Positions 34,364-43,001 of a stretch of DNA of 64,000 nt are shown here, piece by piece. The notes beneath the pieces were generated by a model. That model did no database searches and was not told the origin of the DNA. It was given only the letters and a program-made list of their open reading frames with translations. The DNA is from Cyclobacterium qasimii M12-11B. GTDB lineage: Bacteria; Bacteroidota; Bacteroidia; Cytophagales; Cyclobacteriaceae. The stretch covers positions 29,378 to 93,377 of the forward strand of contig NZ_ATNM01000065.1 of assembly GCF_000427295.1 (NCBI RefSeq). Reading direction: 5' to 3'. How positions within the stretch are numbered: position 1 is the stretch's first letter; each line of letters opens with the position of its first letter. A program made the translations under genes and the position numbers.

Positions 34364-35677
34364 ATGCATTCCTTAAAACAAATCATTTTCCTTTGCTTGT
34401 TTATTACTCCTTTTATAGGTTATTCACAAGATAGTACCCAAGTATATAAAAAGCGGGTATTGGAAACCGCAGAAGTCGATATTTTATCGAGTTATTATAG
34501 CCAAGATGGCGATAATGCTGCCGTAAGCGGTGGCATTGGAACCGAAGCATTAACCGATTTAACTACCACATTTATAATTTCCATCCCCCTAAATGAGGAT
34601 GATATTTTAACCATTGATGCAGGAATATCTGCTTACACCTCTGCTTCATCTAGTAATATCGATCCATTTGACGGTGGAACAGCTGATGCTTTCCAAGCCT
34701 CTTCTGGTGCTTCCAAAAGCGATGTATGGACAAACTTTAACGGAAGTTATAGCCATAGTTCTGACGATCGCAATTCCATTTGGTCTACAAGCATTTCTTT
34801 CGCCAATGAATATGACTATTTTTCCGTAGGTGCTGGAGGCGCTTATACCAAACTCTTCAATGAGCAAAACACGGAACTTAGCATAAAAGGAAATGTGTAT
34901 TTTGATTCCTGGACTACTATATACCCAATTGAATTAAGGCCTTTTTCGGCCGGAGAAAATGGTTTAACAAATAACTTATTTACTAACAATACCATTTCAG
35001 GCAATACAAATTACAACCCTGTTTTTAATGAATATGATGCAAAAGGACGAAATTCTTATTCGATGGGACTCGGTATTTCACAAATCCTACACAAAAATGT
35101 ACAAGGATCAATGGCCCTTGATTTTATTCAACAGCAAGGCCTGCTTTCCACACCATTTCAAAGGGTTTATTTCAGTGATGTTGCAGATTCATTTATTGAC
35201 AATTTTCAATTGGCAGATGCCAATGAGCGACTACCTGACAATAGGTTTAAAGTGGCTATTGGCGGGAGACTCAATTGGTACTTGAATGAGAGGCTGTCAC
35301 TAAGGACTTTTTACAGGTATTATTTCGATGACTGGGGAATTGCATCACATACTGCAAGCATTGAAGTCCCAATCAAAATAACCAGTAACTTTACTTTGTA
35401 TCCATCTTATAGGTTTTACAATCAAACCGCTGCTGATTATTTCAATCCTTATGAAACAGCATTGTCTACAGATGAATTTTACACTTCTGATTATGATTTA
35501 TCTGAATTCTCGGCCAACCAATTTGGCTTTGGGATCTCCTATACAGATATTTTCACCAAGGTCCATATTGAGAAATGGGGATTAAAAAGTATTGACCTTA
35601 AATTTTACCGGTATGACCGGAATACCACCTTCCGATCAAACATGATATCAGCAGGGGTTAAATTTGTAAGGAATTAA
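34364..35677 (+). CDS. DUF3570 outer-membrane beta-barrel protein
   Basis: 437 aa with a signal peptide (LFITPFIGYSQ). The mature part is rich in alternating beta strands with aromatic residues (RVYFSDVADSF, RLSLRTFYRYYFDDWGIASH, NFTLYPSYRFYNQTAADYF, KFYRYDRNTTF) and ends MISAGVKFVRN. This fits the DUF3570 family, predicted outer-membrane barrels. It lies 13 bp after DUF4266 and completes the operon. The family is usually found beside DUF4266 and ApbE-like genes. The role is unknown; a pore or anchor for the small lipoprotein is one possibility. Confidence 0.85.
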   Translation: MHSLKQIIFLCLFITPFIGYSQDSTQVYKKRVLETAEVDILSSYYSQDGDNAAVSGGIGTEALTDLTTTFIISIPLNEDDILTIDAGISAYTSASSSNIDPFDGGTADAFQASSGASKSDVWTNFNGSYSHSSDDRNSIWSTSISFANEYDYFSVGAGGAYTKLFNEQNTELSIKGNVYFDSWTTIYPIELRPFSAGENGLTNNLFTNNTISGNTNYNPVFNEYDAKGRNSYSMGLGISQILHKNVQGSMALDFIQQQGLLSTPFQRVYFSDVADSFIDNFQLADANERLPDNRFKVAIGGRLNWYLNERLSLRTFYRYYFDDWGIASHTASIEVPIKITSNFTLYPSYRFYNQTAADYFNPYETALSTDEFYTSDYDLSEFSANQFGFGISYTDIFTKVHIEKWGLKSIDLKFYRYDRNTTFRSNMISAGVKFVRN

Positions 35678-36231
35678 ACCCAAAATGTGCAATAGGCCAT
35701 CTGATTACATAATCCGGGTAAACGGAATTATTTATAGCTATAAAACAGGAGAAAGAGTGCCCCCTCAAGTACACAAAAGGAAGATAAAAACAGTGTAGTT
35801 TCCTAAATTTCAAAGTGATTCAGGCGAATTTCGAAGTGTACCATTGCCAGTTGAAGGTTTGGACGTAATATTTTATCCGAAAAACACTTTAATTTCACCT
35901 TTGGAAGAAAATCACCAAAACCAAATAAAATACCAGTTTCAGGCCTTTTACTAAAAAAACCAACCATCCGAATGCTTCGGAAAAGCAGTTTATATGCTTT
36001 CTCAAAACACCACTAAAAGCCGCTTTTTGATTTACACTTACCGATAAGCAAATAAACGGGATAAAAGTAAATAAATCACTTAATATGCCCTATTTTTGCG
36101 TGTTGATTCAATGAGGTCAATAATCAATTTTCCCACCTGTACTCACTGTTGTTAAAGATTCAGGCATTTATGGATACTAATCTATAGATGAAAGCAATGG
36201 GAAGAACTTGACCCACTAAACACTATCGAAT
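35678..36231. other. Non-coding spacer with 21-bp-spaced direct repeat
   Basis: No gene-like frame in 554 bp. Two copies of TTTC(A/G)AAGTG, at 35808-35817 and 35829-35838, lie exactly 21 bp apart, and the second is followed by TACCATTGCC. Such spaced repeats resemble the multiple transposase-binding sites at ends of IS21-type elements, but no transposase or opposite end is present. The rest is plain AT-rich DNA up to ccmC. Confidence 0.35.
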
Positions 36232-36906
36232 ATGAAGGCTTATTGGTGGAAAATATTGGCCATTTTATTACTGGCTTATACCATAATTGCAGGTTTATTG
36301 ATTGATGTTCCCAGACTTCCAATTCTGAATGAAACGATCAGAGGATTGTTCTTTCATGTGACCATGTGGTTTGCAATGTTAATTATGCTGGTGGTTGCAG
36401 TTATTTATGGTGTACGACACCTTAGAACTGGAAGCCTTGCTGACGATGACATGGCTGTAGAATTCACAAATGGCGCCATATTGTTTGGTGTCATAGGCAT
36501 AACAACAGGCATGGTCTGGGCCAAATTCACTTGGGGTGATTTCTGGACCAACGACCCCAAACTTAACGCATCGGCAATAGGCTTATTAATGTATTTCGCC
36601 TACCTGGTTTTGCGTAACTCTCTTACAGACGTCTACCAAAGAGCAAAAATCAGCGCAGTGTACAGCATCTTTGCTTTCGCTGTTTTTATTCCATTGATAT
36701 TCATCCTCCCCAGACTTACAGATAGCCTTCATCCCGGCAATGGCGGAAACCCAGGATTCAATGCCTACGATATGGACAGTAGCTTAAGGACGGTATTTTA
36801 TCCGGCCATAATAGGCTGGACCCTACTTGGCACCTGGATAAGTACGGTAAGGGTGAGGTTAAGACGTTTGGAAAGAAATTTAGAAGACAAATTGATCAAT
36901 CAGTAA
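36232..36906 (+). CDS. ccmC: Cytochrome c maturation protein CcmC
   Basis: 224 aa, six membrane spans. The tryptophan-rich haem-handling motif reads WAKFTWGDFWTNDPK, corresponding to the WWD-type periplasmic loop (usually WGxxWxWD; here the last Trp is replaced by Asn). The FHVTMWFAML segment carries the first conserved His. CcmC loads haem onto CcmE. It is followed within 1 bp by the CcmD-like gene. The substituted Trp is worth noting, though the same form may be common in Bacteroidota. Confidence 0.92.
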   Translation: MKAYWWKILAILLLAYTIIAGLLIDVPRLPILNETIRGLFFHVTMWFAMLIMLVVAVIYGVRHLRTGSLADDDMAVEFTNGAILFGVIGITTGMVWAKFTWGDFWTNDPKLNASAIGLLMYFAYLVLRNSLTDVYQRAKISAVYSIFAFAVFIPLIFILPRLTDSLHPGNGGNPGFNAYDMDSSLRTVFYPAIIGWTLLGTWISTVRVRLRRLERNLEDKLINQ

Positions 36907-36907
36907 T

Positions 36908-37150
36908 ATGAAAAAGTTCATTATTATATTCTTGTTGTTTATCAGCTTTTTTGCGAAGGCTCAGGATAAAATTGGCATTACAGAAAAGGATTACCAGAAT
37001 TCAGGTGTCGAAATGGCGGATAAAATGCGGTCGGAAGGAAAAATCTACGTATTAGTCAGCATTATTGGAATTGTTTTAGGTGGTATTCTCGTTTATGTGA
37101 TACAAACAGATAGAAAGATTAGTGGGTTGGAAAAAAAATATAACAATTAA
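36908..37150 (+). CDS. CcmD-like small membrane protein
   Basis: 80 aa: signal-like N-terminus (MKKFIIIFLLFISFFAKAQ), a polar stretch, then one membrane span at about 46-66 (IYVLVSIIGIVLGGILVYVI) and a short charged tail (QTDRKISGLEKKYNN). Its position between ccmC and ccmE and its single span plus basic cytoplasmic tail fit CcmD, which holds CcmC and CcmE together and helps release holo-CcmE. Sequence identity to proteobacterial CcmD is not evident; the call rests on context and topology. Confidence 0.75.
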   Translation: MKKFIIIFLLFISFFAKAQDKIGITEKDYQNSGVEMADKMRSEGKIYVLVSIIGIVLGGILVYVIQTDRKISGLEKKYNN

Positions 37151-37153
37151 GTC

Positions 37154-37570
37154 ATGAAAAGAGGACATATATTAGGCTTGGGCATTATAGCAGTAGCTAT
37201 TGTAATCATTATCACTTCTATAGGTGATGCCAGTACTTACGAAAGCTTTTCAACTGCCAAAGCGATGGCCATGAATGGGAAAACCGAAGCCATTCACGTG
37301 GTAGGTCAACTGAAAAAAGGACAAAGCGGTGAAGTGGAAGGAATAGAGGTAGGAGAAGACAAAACCTCTTTTATTTTCATAATGGTAGACAATGACGGCA
37401 AAGAACAGCAAGTGTATTACAATGAACCTGTGCCAGCTGACTTTATTAGGTCAGAACAAGTAGTGGTCATAGGTACATACAAGACCGAAGAAATGTTTGT
37501 AGCTGAAAAAATTCTAATGAAGTGTCCATCTAAATACCAGGAAACAGATGTAAAACCTACAACATCCTGA
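37154..37570 (+). CDS. ccmE: Haem chaperone CcmE, CxxxY variant
   Basis: 138 aa: one N-terminal membrane anchor (about 5-22), then an OB-fold (AIHVVGQLKKG, FIFIMVDNDGKEQQVYYNE, EQVVVIGTYKTEEMFVAEKI). The haem-attachment segment reads LMKCPSKYQE, so Cys124 takes the place of the usual His and Tyr128 is kept (CxxxY instead of HxxxY). The CxxxY form is known from some archaea and delta-proteobacteria ('System I*'). CcmE carries haem covalently to the CcmF ligase in the periplasm. Confidence 0.92.
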   Translation: MKRGHILGLGIIAVAIVIIITSIGDASTYESFSTAKAMAMNGKTEAIHVVGQLKKGQSGEVEGIEVGEDKTSFIFIMVDNDGKEQQVYYNEPVPADFIRSEQVVVIGTYKTEEMFVAEKILMKCPSKYQETDVKPTTS

Positions 37571-37610
37571 TTGATTCTGGTCTTATTATACACAAAAAAA
37601 GAACCTTATA

Positions 37611-40139
37611 ATGACGAATACCTTTATGGGTAATTTGGGGCACTTTATGGTAATTCTGGCTTTTGTCAGTGCCTTAGTCTCAGCAGTATCCTACTTCTAT
37701 TACACCCGTGCTAGCGAGTTGGATAAACCATCCTGGAAAAACTTTAGCCGAATCACTTTTTACATTCACGGTTTTGCGGCTATTTCTATTGCATTCTGCC
37801 TCTTTGAAATAATTTACAACCATCGGTTTGAATATTTCTACGCTTACTCCCATTCTTCGAAAGGCCTGCCAGTACATTATATGATCTCCAGTTTCTGGGA
37901 AGGTCAGGAAGGTGCTTTTATTCTTTGGATATTCTGGGATGTAGTACTTGGTCTGGTTATCATCAATACCAATAAATTCTGGGAAGGACCTGTCATGTTG
38001 GTGTTCATGCTCGTTCAGGCATTTTTAGTATCCATGATACTGGGAATCGTTATTGGAGACCTGAAAATTGGTAGTTCACCTTTTATGCTACTCCGCGATG
38101 TTTCAGAAGCACCAATATTTCAAATCAATCCGGATTTCGTTCCTGAAGACGGTACAGGCTTAAACCCTTTATTGCAAAATATCTGGATGGTAATCCATCC
38201 ACCTACCCTATTTCTGGGTTATGCATCTACTTTGGTTCCTTTTGCTTTTTTAATGGCTGGGTTAACCTTAAAGAGATATTCTGAATGGATAAGACCCGCA
38301 TTACCTTGGGCCATTTTCTCTGCCATGATTTTAGGTATGGGCATTATAATGGGTGCTTATTGGGCTTATGTTACGTTAAACTTTGGAGGGTATTGGAACT
38401 GGGATCCAGTAGAAAATGCCGTCTATGTTCCATGGCTAATCATGGTAGCAGCGATTCATACCATGATCACATTTAAGAAAAGCAGCACCGCACTAAAAAC
38501 CTCCATGATACTCGTCATTGGCTCGTTTATACTGGTACTGTATGCTACTTTTCTGGTTAGAAGTGGTGTCTTGGGTGATTCTTCTGTACATTCTTTTACT
38601 GATCTGGGATTATCTGGACAACTACTTATTTACATGTTGTTCTTCCTTGCCATTGCCATCTTCCTTACCGCCAAGGAGTGGAAACACATTCCAACCTCAG
38701 AAAAAGAAGCATCGGTATATTCCAGGGAATTTTGGATCTTTATAGGCGCCACTACCTTAGCCCTAATGGCTTTTCAGGTGATTGTACCTACTTCCATTCC
38801 GGTTTACAATGCCATTATTGAAATGTTTGGTGGCTTGTCAAATCTAGCTCCACCAGCTGATCAAATTGGATTCTATACCAAATTCCAACTTTGGTTTGCA
38901 GTTGCACTTGCCTTATTAACGGGTGTAGGGCAGTATTTCTGGTGGAACAAAATGACCAAGGAGGATCTTAAAAATGCCTTGGTTACCCCATATATCATCT
39001 CTATGGTTTTGGCAGCCGTAATCATCACAGTTGGTAAAGTTTATGACGTTACCTATATCGTGATCGTCCTTGCTGGAGCATTCACCATTGTGGCCAATTT
39101 CTCTATTTTAGTGAAATTATTGAAGCATAAAACCTTTAAATTGGCAGGAGGATCTCTTGCCCATATTGGACTAGGTATGATTCTGATTGGGATAATGTTC
39201 TCCTCAGGATACTCCGACACCATATCCATCAATATGTCTGGCCTAACTTATAAAAAAGATTGGGAAGATGACCTGAACAAAGAAAATGTATTGCTTTGGA
39301 TCAACAAGCCGCTACAGATGAAAGATTATGATGTAGTCTATAGAGGAAGGTACAAGAAAGTAGTAGGCGTTCCTGACTATGTCAAAGCAGATGCAATGGA
39401 ATCCCTCGATGGAGTAAATCAAGCCCTGGCTTTAGAAAACATTGAAGTTAAGGACAAAGTGTACTTTCAAAAAGGCGATACGCTCAAACTGGTTTTGGAA
39501 GAAAACTCTTACTTTAAGGTGGAGTATTTTCAGGAAGATGACAAGAAATTCACATTGTACCCCATGTCTCAACCTAACCCTACCATGGGTTTAATTTCTT
39601 CTCCAGACTCAAAAAGATACTTAACCAAAGATCTTTATACCCACGTCTCAGCGATCAATGATTACGAAGAACCGGAGTGGAATGATGACCAGTTTATCAA
39701 TGCCGCCCCTGGTGAACAGTTTTTCATCAATGATTTTGTTACTCAATTTGAGAGTGCGGATGTGGTCAAAGAAATGGATGGAATCCCCTTAGAAGAAGGA
39801 GACATAGCTGTTCAGGCAGTCCTTACCATTATGGATTATGATGTAAAGAAAACATTGAAACCAGTATTCTTAATTCGAGGAAATCAAGTAGGCAAAGTTG
39901 AACACATCGACCATGACCTGGGCATCAAAGTAGAAGTCGACAATATTGTTCCCGAAGAAAACAAATTTGTATTCAAGGTCAACACCTACCAAAAGGATTA
40001 TGTAGTAATGAAAGCTGCTGTCAAACCCATGATCAATGTATTGTGGCTCGGTACGATCATTATGTTGATAGGCTTCTCTGTAGCCATATTCCGTAGGTTT
40101 GATGAATTCCAAAAAATGAAAGCCAAAGGCCTGGAATAA
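37611..40139 (+). CDS. ccmF: Cytochrome c haem lyase CcmF
   Basis: 842 aa with about 14-15 membrane spans. The WWD haem-binding motif is GGYWNWDPVENAVYVPW, and the His-bearing WMVIHPPTLFLGY segment is present. The C-terminal third (about 560-800) is a large periplasmic domain before a final span. CcmF transfers haem from CcmE to apocytochrome c. It follows ccmE by 40 bp. No ccmG/ccmH is nearby, so thiol reduction of apocytochrome must be encoded elsewhere, or the periplasmic thioredoxin at 32.7 kb could contribute (speculative). Confidence 0.95.
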   Translation: MTNTFMGNLGHFMVILAFVSALVSAVSYFYYTRASELDKPSWKNFSRITFYIHGFAAISIAFCLFEIIYNHRFEYFYAYSHSSKGLPVHYMISSFWEGQEGAFILWIFWDVVLGLVIINTNKFWEGPVMLVFMLVQAFLVSMILGIVIGDLKIGSSPFMLLRDVSEAPIFQINPDFVPEDGTGLNPLLQNIWMVIHPPTLFLGYASTLVPFAFLMAGLTLKRYSEWIRPALPWAIFSAMILGMGIIMGAYWAYVTLNFGGYWNWDPVENAVYVPWLIMVAAIHTMITFKKSSTALKTSMILVIGSFILVLYATFLVRSGVLGDSSVHSFTDLGLSGQLLIYMLFFLAIAIFLTAKEWKHIPTSEKEASVYSREFWIFIGATTLALMAFQVIVPTSIPVYNAIIEMFGGLSNLAPPADQIGFYTKFQLWFAVALALLTGVGQYFWWNKMTKEDLKNALVTPYIISMVLAAVIITVGKVYDVTYIVIVLAGAFTIVANFSILVKLLKHKTFKLAGGSLAHIGLGMILIGIMFSSGYSDTISINMSGLTYKKDWEDDLNKENVLLWINKPLQMKDYDVVYRGRYKKVVGVPDYVKADAMESLDGVNQALALENIEVKDKVYFQKGDTLKLVLEENSYFKVEYFQEDDKKFTLYPMSQPNPTMGLISSPDSKRYLTKDLYTHVSAINDYEEPEWNDDQFINAAPGEQFFINDFVTQFESADVVKEMDGIPLEEGDIAVQAVLTIMDYDVKKTLKPVFLIRGNQVGKVEHIDHDLGIKVEVDNIVPEENKFVFKVNTYQKDYVVMKAAVKPMINVLWLGTIIMLIGFSVAIFRRFDEFQKMKAKGLE

Positions 40140-40166
40140 TTTCTAAAAAGTAAATAGATAAGTTTT

Positions 40167-40197
40167 AACCCCTAAATAACTTTAGGGGTTATTTTTT
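40167..40197 (+). terminator. Rho-independent terminator after ccmF
   Basis: Perfect 10-bp stem AACCCCTAAA / TTTAGGGGTT with loop TAAC, followed by A and T6. It lies 27 bp after the ccmF stop. Confidence 0.9.
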
Positions 40198-40205
40198 ATA
40201 AATTT

Positions 40206-40988
40206 ATGGACATGAAGTTTACTATAGCGATTATCGGAACGGGTAATGTGGCCTGGCACCTGTCATCCGCTTTGGAGAATGCGGGGCATGAAATATTGGA
40301 GGTGTATGGAAGAGACATCCAAAAAGCGCGTCAACTTTCTTCCCGACTATATGCTACAGAGCCTCAGGATCACCTGGATTTCACAGAAAGCAAGGCCAAT
40401 TTATTTATCATTGCGGTAAGTGACCAGGCCATAGCTCAGGTTGCAGAAGCGGTACTGTTGCCAGAGCGTAGTATTCTTGTGCATACAAGTGGCACCATGC
40501 CTTTGGACATTTTGTCCTACAGCTCAGCCGATTTCACCGGCATACTTTATCCTTTACAAGGCTTCAGTAAAAGCCGGGAGGTATCCTTTGAGGAAGTCCC
40601 TTTTCTTCTGGAGTCCGAGGACAAAGAAACCTTGAAAAACTTGAAAAAACTTTGTAAAAGTCTCAAGGCCCCAAGTCATGAAATCAGGTCAAAAGACCGA
40701 AGGTCCATCCATGTTGCAGCAGTATTTGCGGCAAATTTCACTAATCACATGGTGTTTATGGCTGAATCCATAATGAAACGCCAAGGCTTGGATTTTGACA
40801 TTTTAAAACCGCTGATCATTGAGCAGATGAATAAAACACTTCTACTGGGAGCCAGTGATGCTCAAACTGGCCCAGCTGTAAGAAATGATATCAATACTTT
40901 GGAAAACCACCATGATTACCTAAGTTATAATGAACAACTTGCAGAGATTTATAGAAATATTTCTCAAGACATTATGGACAGCCATTAA
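40206..40988 (+). CDS. Rossmann-like / DUF2520 oxidoreductase-like protein
   Basis: 260 aa. N-terminal NAD(P)-binding motif AIIGTGNVAWHLSSAL (about 7-22); C-terminal helical DUF2520 domain with SIHVAAVFAANFTNHMVFMA and the later GPAVRNDINTLENH. Related in fold to pyrroline-5-carboxylate reductase/F420-dependent reductases, but the reaction is not established. In many Bacteroidota it lies next to a UbiA prenyltransferase gene, as here (97 bp downstream). No signal peptide. Confidence 0.85.
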   Translation: MDMKFTIAIIGTGNVAWHLSSALENAGHEILEVYGRDIQKARQLSSRLYATEPQDHLDFTESKANLFIIAVSDQAIAQVAEAVLLPERSILVHTSGTMPLDILSYSSADFTGILYPLQGFSKSREVSFEEVPFLLESEDKETLKNLKKLCKSLKAPSHEIRSKDRRSIHVAAVFAANFTNHMVFMAESIMKRQGLDFDILKPLIIEQMNKTLLLGASDAQTGPAVRNDINTLENHHDYLSYNEQLAEIYRNISQDIMDSH

Positions 40989-41073
40989 TTATTGTTATTA
41001 ACTTAATAGCCGTTATCTCTATAATAATCAGTATTTTATTAATTCTTAATGTTCAGATTGCACTTAATCTCAT

Positions 41074-41081
41074 TAGTTTTG
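41074..41081 (+). promoter_or_regulatory. -7 promoter box of the UbiA-family gene
   Basis: TAGTTTTG matches TAnnTTTG and ends 4 bp before the ATG at 41086. This implies an effectively leaderless transcript if it is used. Confidence 0.5.
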
Positions 41082-41085
41082 TAGC

Positions 41086-41958
41086 ATGAAAAATCCAAAG
41101 GCTTCTCCTGTATTTACTTTTGGTGGGTTTATGAAAATTATCCGTCCGGAAAACCTGCTAATGGTCGCCTTTGCGCAATTGATGACAGCCTTCTTTCTTG
41201 TTGGTACCACCAACAATGGGTTATCGGTATTGCAGGATTATCACCTCTACTTATTGATCATTTCAACGGTCATCCTTACGGCCTCAGGTTACATGATTAA
41301 TGATTACTATGATGTAAAGATTGATTATGTCAACAGGCCTCAAGCCGTAGTGATCGGGAAGGGAATGAAAAGGCGCATGGTAATGATTCTTCATACCGTA
41401 ATGAATGTCGTTGGTATTATGATTGGCTTATTGGTGCACCCAAAAATCGGAGCCATCACCTTTGTGGCAGCATTCCTTTTATGGCTTTACAGCAATTCCC
41501 TCAAGCGACTTCCTTTTATAGGCAACTTAACTGTGGCTTCTTTAACAGGCCTTGCCATCTGGATTGTTGGAATATATTACCAAAAATCAGAGCTTTTAAT
41601 CATCACCTATGCCATATTTGCCTTTTTCATCAATTTAATGCGTGAGATATTGAAGGACATAGAAGACCGAAATGGAGACCGGAAACATGGCTGCAAGACC
41701 TTACCAATTGTTCTGGGGTTTAGAAAAACCAAAAACATTATATTTATCATTGCTTTCCTATTTGTTGCAGCTATTCTATTTGTCACATTTAAGATAAATG
41801 AGCCTTTACTCTTCCTTTATTTCGGAGGGCTTAGTCTGTTTTTCATCGCTTTTATGGTGAAAATATACAAGGCTGATCGAAAATCTCATTTCTCTGAATT
41901 AAGTACTATATCTAAAATACTTATGCTTACAGGCATACTAAGTATGGGATTCCTTTAA
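41086..41958 (+). CDS. UbiA family prenyltransferase (geranylgeranylglycerol-phosphate geranylgeranyltransferase-like)
   Basis: 290 aa, about eight to nine membrane spans. The first Asp-rich motif is MINDYYDVKIDYVNRP and the second is KDIEDRNGDRKHGCKTLP, both needed for Mg2+-prenyl diphosphate binding. Bacteroidota proteins of this type are commonly annotated as archaeal-like geranylgeranylglyceryl-phosphate geranylgeranyltransferases, though a quinone or haem-linked prenyl transfer cannot be excluded. It acts in the inner membrane. The very short leader is noted separately. Confidence 0.85.
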   Translation: MKNPKASPVFTFGGFMKIIRPENLLMVAFAQLMTAFFLVGTTNNGLSVLQDYHLYLLIISTVILTASGYMINDYYDVKIDYVNRPQAVVIGKGMKRRMVMILHTVMNVVGIMIGLLVHPKIGAITFVAAFLLWLYSNSLKRLPFIGNLTVASLTGLAIWIVGIYYQKSELLIITYAIFAFFINLMREILKDIEDRNGDRKHGCKTLPIVLGFRKTKNIIFIIAFLFVAAILFVTFKINEPLLFLYFGGLSLFFIAFMVKIYKADRKSHFSELSTISKILMLTGILSMGFL

Positions 41959-41979
41959 GAAAATTTAAAAACCATCAAT

Positions 41980-42921
41980 ATGAAAAACAACATCATCGCC
42001 TTAGTCTTTTTCGCTGTCCCTTTTCTCTTCCTCTCCTGTTCAGGAAAAAGCAATCAGTCAAATACTGTAGCTGAAGAAACACCACAACTCTTTCCTGACG
42101 AAATTACCAAGTTCAGTCCAGTAGAAGGAAACCCGATTTTTACGGCGGCAAGTGAAGGCGCCTGGGACAGTGGCATCAGGGAAAGGGGATTTATAATGAA
42201 AGAGGAGGACGGCTATCATATGTGGTATACTGGATTTGATAAGTTTGGTGAAGACAGGTTCCTCAATTTAGGATATGCCTTTTCAGAAGATGGCATCGAA
42301 TGGACCAGGTATGAAGGCAATCCTATTTTCAGTGAGAGTTGGGTAGAAGACATGATGGTCTGGAAAGAAGATGGTGTTTATTATATGTTTGCCGAAGGAA
42401 GAGGTGACATCGCCAAAATGCTTACTTCCACTGATCGCATCCATTGGGAAAACCAAGGAGATCTTAATATCAAGAAAGTGGATGGCTCACCAATTAGCGA
42501 AGGTGCTTATGGCACACCAACTGTTTGGGTAGAAGATGGGATTTGGTATCTGTTTTACGAAAGAGGCGATCTGGGCATTTGGCTGGCAACTTCTACAGAC
42601 CGAAAAGTGTGGACAAATGTTCAGGATGACCCAGTAATTACTATGGGGCCTGAGGCTTATGATATATATGGAGTGGCTGTAAATAAAATAATTAAATATC
42701 AGGACCATTATTATGCCTACTACCACGCTACTTCCTTAGAAGATTGGAGCGATTGGACCATGAACATGGCCGTTTCGAAAGACTTGAAAACCTGGACAAA
42801 ATATCCTGAAAACCCTATCATGGGAGACAACAAATCTAGTGGTTTCCCTGTTTATGATGGAGAACAATTTCGATTCTACACAATGCACCCTGAGGTGGCG
42901 TTACATTTCCCTGCTAAATAA
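41980..42921 (+). CDS. GH43/GH117-like five-bladed propeller glycosidase-like lipoprotein
   Basis: 313 aa. Lipobox FLFLSC (Cys20) with mature start SGKSNQSN. The propeller strands show repeated W-x-Y/F-E patterns: EDGYHMWYTGFDK, KEDGVYYMFAEGRGD, VEDGIWYLFYERGD and HYYAYYHATSLEDW. Acidic residues in these blades (for example Glu in FAEGRGD and Asp in YTGFD) fit the GH43/GH32-clan active site. It is probably periplasmic or surface-bound. It begins 21 bp after the UbiA gene but has no functional link to it. The substrate is unknown; a phosphorylase-like or inactive propeller is possible. Confidence 0.75.
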   Translation: MKNNIIALVFFAVPFLFLSCSGKSNQSNTVAEETPQLFPDEITKFSPVEGNPIFTAASEGAWDSGIRERGFIMKEEDGYHMWYTGFDKFGEDRFLNLGYAFSEDGIEWTRYEGNPIFSESWVEDMMVWKEDGVYYMFAEGRGDIAKMLTSTDRIHWENQGDLNIKKVDGSPISEGAYGTPTVWVEDGIWYLFYERGDLGIWLATSTDRKVWTNVQDDPVITMGPEAYDIYGVAVNKIIKYQDHYYAYYHATSLEDWSDWTMNMAVSKDLKTWTKYPENPIMGDNKSSGFPVYDGEQFRFYTMHPEVALHFPAK

Positions 42922-43001
42922 ACAGGACAACGGGATAAATAAATGTGGAATGCAAAGAGATTCCTTTGTATTTTTACAGTGAGAATAAAACAAATCATAC
43001 A

